Shown: positions 5,078 through 7,316 of the stretch, piece by piece
Layout of the letters: each line of letters starts with the position of its first letter
Numbering within the stretch: position 1 is the stretch's first letter
The notes under the pieces: generated by a model
The model's input: only the letters and a program-made list of their open reading frames with translations
Databases searched by the model: none
What the model was told of the DNA's origin: nothing
Translations under genes and position numbers: made by a program
Origin: Propionibacterium sp.
GTDB lineage: Bacteria; Actinomycetota; Actinomycetes; Propionibacteriales; Propionibacteriaceae
Direction: 5' to 3'
Length of the DNA: 7,316 nucleotides
Assembly: GCA_012837465.1 (NCBI GenBank)
Contig: DURG01000012.1
Span: forward strand, 1 to 7,316

Positions 5078-6271
5078 CTACTCGCCGAGGATGCCCTGGA
5101 CGAAGCCCTCGGGGTCGAACGGGGCCAGGTCGTCGACGCCCTCGCCGAGGCCCACGAGCTTGACGGGCACACCCAGCTCGCGCTGGACCTGGATGACGAT
5201 GCCGCCCTTGGCGGAGCCGTCGAGCTTGGTCAGCACGATGCCGGTCACGTCGACCACCTCGGCGAAGATGCGCGCCTGGGTCATGCCGTTCTGGCCGGTG
5301 GTGGCGTCCAGCACGAGCAGCACCTCGTTGACGGGGGCCTTCTTCTCGATGACGCGCTTGACCTTGCCCAGCTCGTCCATGAGGCCGGTCTTGGTGTGGA
5401 GGCGGCCTGCGGTGTCGACGATCACGACGTCCACGCCGTTGTCGACGCCCTTGGCCACGGCGTCGAAGGCGACGGAGGCCGGGTCTGCGCCCTCGTGGGA
5501 GCGGATGGTCTCGACGCCCACGCGCTCGCCCCACGTAGCGAGTTGTTCGGCGGCGGCGGCGCGGAAGGTGTCGGCGGCGCCGAGTGTGACGGTCTTGCCC
5601 TCGGCGACGAGCACGCGGGCGAGCTTGCCCACGGTGGTGGTCTTGCCGGTGCCGTTGACGCCGACCACGAGGACCACGGCGGGGTCGCCGTCCTTGGCGG
5701 GCGTGAGGTTCAGGGAGCGGTCGAGTGACGGGTCGACCAGCTTGAGCAGTTCGCGGCGCAGGACCTGCTTGGCCTTGGCCGGGTCGGCCACACCGTCGAT
5801 GGCGAGCTCCTTGCGGAGGGCCTCGGTGAGTTCGGTGGTGGGGCCGACGCCCAGGTCCGAGGAGATGAGGGTCATCTCGAAGTCGTCCCAGACCTCCTCG
5901 TCGAGCTTGTCAGCGCTCAGGAGGTCGCCCAGCGCCCGGGCCAGGGCGTTGTTGCTGGTGGCCAGGCGGCGGCGCAGGCGGGCCCAGCGGGAGCCGGGCG
6001 CTTCGGGTTCCTCGACTGCGGGTTCGACGACGGCCGGTTCGGGCTCCGCCTCGACCACCGGCGGCACCGGCTCGACGGCGACGGGCTCGTCACCGAGTGG
6101 CTCGACCTCCTCGGGCGCGACGACCGGGGGTTCCACCTCGGTGGGCTCGAGTTCCGGCGTGTCCTCCGCCTCGAGTTCGCGTTGCTTGCGGCCATCGATC
6201 GTGATGATGATGCTCGCGATGATGATCGCTACACCGATGACGCCGATGATTACCCAGAAAAACCAATCCAC
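5078..6271 (-). CDS. ftsY: Signal recognition particle receptor FtsY
   Basis: FtsY is the SRP receptor GTPase that docks ribosome-SRP complexes at the membrane for co-translational insertion. The 397 residues show an N-terminal membrane segment (about 4-25), an acidic Glu/Pro/Val-rich linker (about 32-92), the helical N domain (about 97-180) and the G domain. GTPase motifs are complete: GVNGTGKTTT (204-213), DTFRAAA (234-240), DTAGR (286-290), TKLDG (348-352) and GLGEGVDDL (374-382). The membrane segment plus linker is typical of actinobacterial FtsY, while the E. coli protein has a longer acidic A domain. The start is GTG at 6271, with AGGA on the minus strand about 9 bases upstream; a nearby ATG (6277-6279) is out of frame. 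It lies 22 bases after smc and is likely co-transcribed with it. Its stop is 3 bases from that of the convergent vWA remnant. Confidence 0.97.
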   Translation of the reverse strand: MDWFFWVIIGVIGVAIIIASIIITIDGRKQRELEAEDTPELEPTEVEPPVVAPEEVEPLGDEPVAVEPVPPVVEAEPEPAVVEPAVEEPEAPGSRWARLRRRLATSNNALARALGDLLSADKLDEEVWDDFEMTLISSDLGVGPTTELTEALRKELAIDGVADPAKAKQVLRRELLKLVDPSLDRSLNLTPAKDGDPAVVLVVGVNGTGKTTTVGKLARVLVAEGKTVTLGAADTFRAAAAEQLATWGERVGVETIRSHEGADPASVAFDAVAKGVDNGVDVVIVDTAGRLHTKTGLMDELGKVKRVIEKKAPVNEVLLVLDATTGQNGMTQARIFAEVVDVTGIVLTKLDGSAKGGIVIQVQRELGVPVKLVGLGEGVDDLAPFDPEGFVQGILGE

Positions 6272-6293
6272 GCCGACATCCTAGCGGGGCGGT

Positions 6294-7316
6294 TCAGCCA
6301 GCGTGTTCGGCCAAGCGCTGGGACACGACGGTGGAGATGCCGTCTCCGCGCATGGTCACGCCGTAGAGCGAATCGGCGATCTCCATGGTGCGCTTCTGGT
6401 GCGTGATCACGATCAGCTGGGATGAGGCGCGCAGTTCCTCGTAGATGCCGAGCAGGCGGCCGAGGTTGGCGTCGTCGAGCGCGGCCTCCACCTCATCGAG
6501 GATGTAGAACGGGCTGGGCCGGGCGATGAACAGCGACACGAGGAACGCCACGGCCACCAGGGAGCGCTCGCCGCCGGACAGGAGCGAGAGTCGCTTGACC
6601 TGCTTGCCGGCGGGCCGGGCCTCGACGTCGACGCCGGTGGTCAGCCAGTTGCCGGGATCCGTCAGCACCAGCTTCCCCTCGCCGCCGGGGAACAGCCGGG
6701 CGAAGACCTTCTCGAAGCTTTCCTCCACGTCGCGGTAGGCGGCTTCAAAGACCTCCTGGACGCGCTTGTCGACCTCGGCGACGATGTCCATCAGGTCGGA
6801 GCGGGTCTGGCGCAGGTCGTCGAGTTGCTCGGCGAGGAACTGGTGCCTGGCCGTCATGGCGTCGAACTCCTCGAGGGCCAGCGGGTTGACCCGGCCCAGG
6901 ACGGCCAGGTTGCGCTCGGCCTTGCGCAGGCGCGAGGTCTGCTGGTCGCGGTCGTAGGGAACGGGCTCGGGTTGCTCGTCATCCTCGGTCAGCGCCGTGC
7001 CGTCGGGGCGGGTGATGACCGGCACGAGCTCATCGGGGCCGTACTCCGTGACCAGTTGCTCTGGCTCGAGGCCGAGTTCGCTGAGCGCCCGGTCCTCCAA
7101 CTGCTCGATGCGCATGCGGTGCTCGATGCGCACCATCTCGTCGCGGTGGGCCCCGCGCACAATCTCATCCATGCGCTGCGAGGCGGCCTTCGACGCGTGC
7201 CTGGCTTGCGTGGTGCCGGACTCGGCCTCTCTTCGTGCCTGGTCGGCGGCGTCGCGCTGCGCGGCCGCCTTCTGCCGGGTCAGCTCCACCTTCTCGGCCA
7301 GGATCAGCGCAGCCTC
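6294..7316 (-). CDS. smc: Chromosome segregation ATPase SMC, C-terminal part (partial)
   Basis: SMC forms the ring-shaped condensin core that compacts and segregates the chromosome with ScpA and ScpB. The window holds the last 340 residues; the frame runs off the right edge, so the 5' end is missing. Visible are the end of the returning coiled coil (Ala/Glu/Arg-rich heptads with QLEDRALSELGLEPEQL), an acidic insertion (DDEQPEPVPYDRD), the LGRVNPLALEEFDAM segment typical of SMC before the head, and the C-terminal ATPase half. That half has the signature motif LSGGERSL, Walker B FYILDEVEAALDD and the switch histidine in VITHQKRTME. All are intact. The protein ends SQRLAEHAG with TGA at 6294-6296. 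ftsY follows after 22 bases on the same strand, an arrangement common in bacteria. Confidence 0.96.
   Translation of the reverse strand, partial: EAALILAEKVELTRQKAAAQRDAADQARREAESGTTQARHASKAASQRMDEIVRGAHRDEMVRIEHRMRIEQLEDRALSELGLEPEQLVTEYGPDELVPVITRPDGTALTEDDEQPEPVPYDRDQQTSRLRKAERNLAVLGRVNPLALEEFDAMTARHQFLAEQLDDLRQTRSDLMDIVAEVDKRVQEVFEAAYRDVEESFEKVFARLFPGGEGKLVLTDPGNWLTTGVDVEARPAGKQVKRLSLLSGGERSLVAVAFLVSLFIARPSPFYILDEVEAALDDANLGRLLGIYEELRASSQLIVITHQKRTMEIADSLYGVTMRGDGISTVVSQRLAEHAG

Noticed and set aside
5075..5087. CGGC-TACTC-GCCG hairpin between the vWA remnant and ftsY as a terminator
   Set aside because: Only four base pairs and no T-run; too weak to call.
5031..6284. Long plus-strand open frame of 417 codons opposite ftsY
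   Set aside because: Ser/Thr/Arg-rich composition typical of antisense translation of a GC-rich gene; ftsY on the other strand is unambiguous.
1..7316. tRNA or rRNA genes, CRISPR arrays, insertion sequences or phage attachment sites
   Set aside because: No regular repeat-spacer series, no transposase-like frame, no terminal inverted repeats and no cloverleaf were seen; nearly all of the window is accounted for by protein-coding genes.

Overview
The window looks like chromosomal DNA from a high-GC actinomycete, probably in or near Propionibacteriaceae. This lineage call is inferred from gene style, not from a search. The evidence is: third codon positions dominated by G and C; a RecQ-type helicase tail fused to a phosphoribosyltransferase-like domain; an FtsY with an N-terminal membrane segment and an acidic Pro/Glu/Val-rich linker; and smc directly upstream of ftsY. 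Genes are packed tightly and the longest gene-free stretch is about 90 bases, so no gap of 300 bases or more exists.

Layout. Bases 1-309 (+) are the 3' end of a RecQ-like helicase gene. It converges, with 3 bases between stop codons, on a minus-strand pair: a membrane-anchored Ser/Thr protein kinase (857-1864) followed by a 169-residue XRE-type DNA-binding protein (313-822). The kinase diverges from a plus-strand gene for a secreted, membrane-anchored von Willebrand factor A (vWA) protein (1955-3829). The 90-base region between them holds a perfect 12-bp palindrome, TTGCAATTGCAA, flanked by two GCAAACA repeats; a TTTGCA copy also lies just upstream of the XRE gene. A second, tandem vWA-protein gene follows 10 bases downstream (3840-5074). 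It has lost almost its whole vWA domain through an internal deletion of about 637 bp that also shifts the frame, leaving a 57-residue signal-peptide stub and a 354-residue remnant overlapping as GTGA. This broken copy converges, with 3 bases between stops, on ftsY (5078-6271, minus), which lies downstream of smc (6294 to beyond the window end, minus).

How the parts may work together. smc-ftsY and recQ are housekeeping genes. The accessory part is the kinase/XRE/vWA block: a kinase facing the cytoplasm, a DNA-binding protein co-oriented with it, and a cell-surface vWA protein under a shared divergent control region. The simplest inference is a small envelope sensing or adhesion module in which the XRE protein controls the divergent promoters. 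Nothing here proves that link.

Most notable observations: the microhomology-flanked deletion of the vWA domain in the second copy; a 72-bp perfectly identical block between otherwise diverged paralogs ending exactly at that junction; an abrupt change of codon style inside the intact vWA gene; and the repeated TTTGCA/TGCAAA motif in the regulatory region.
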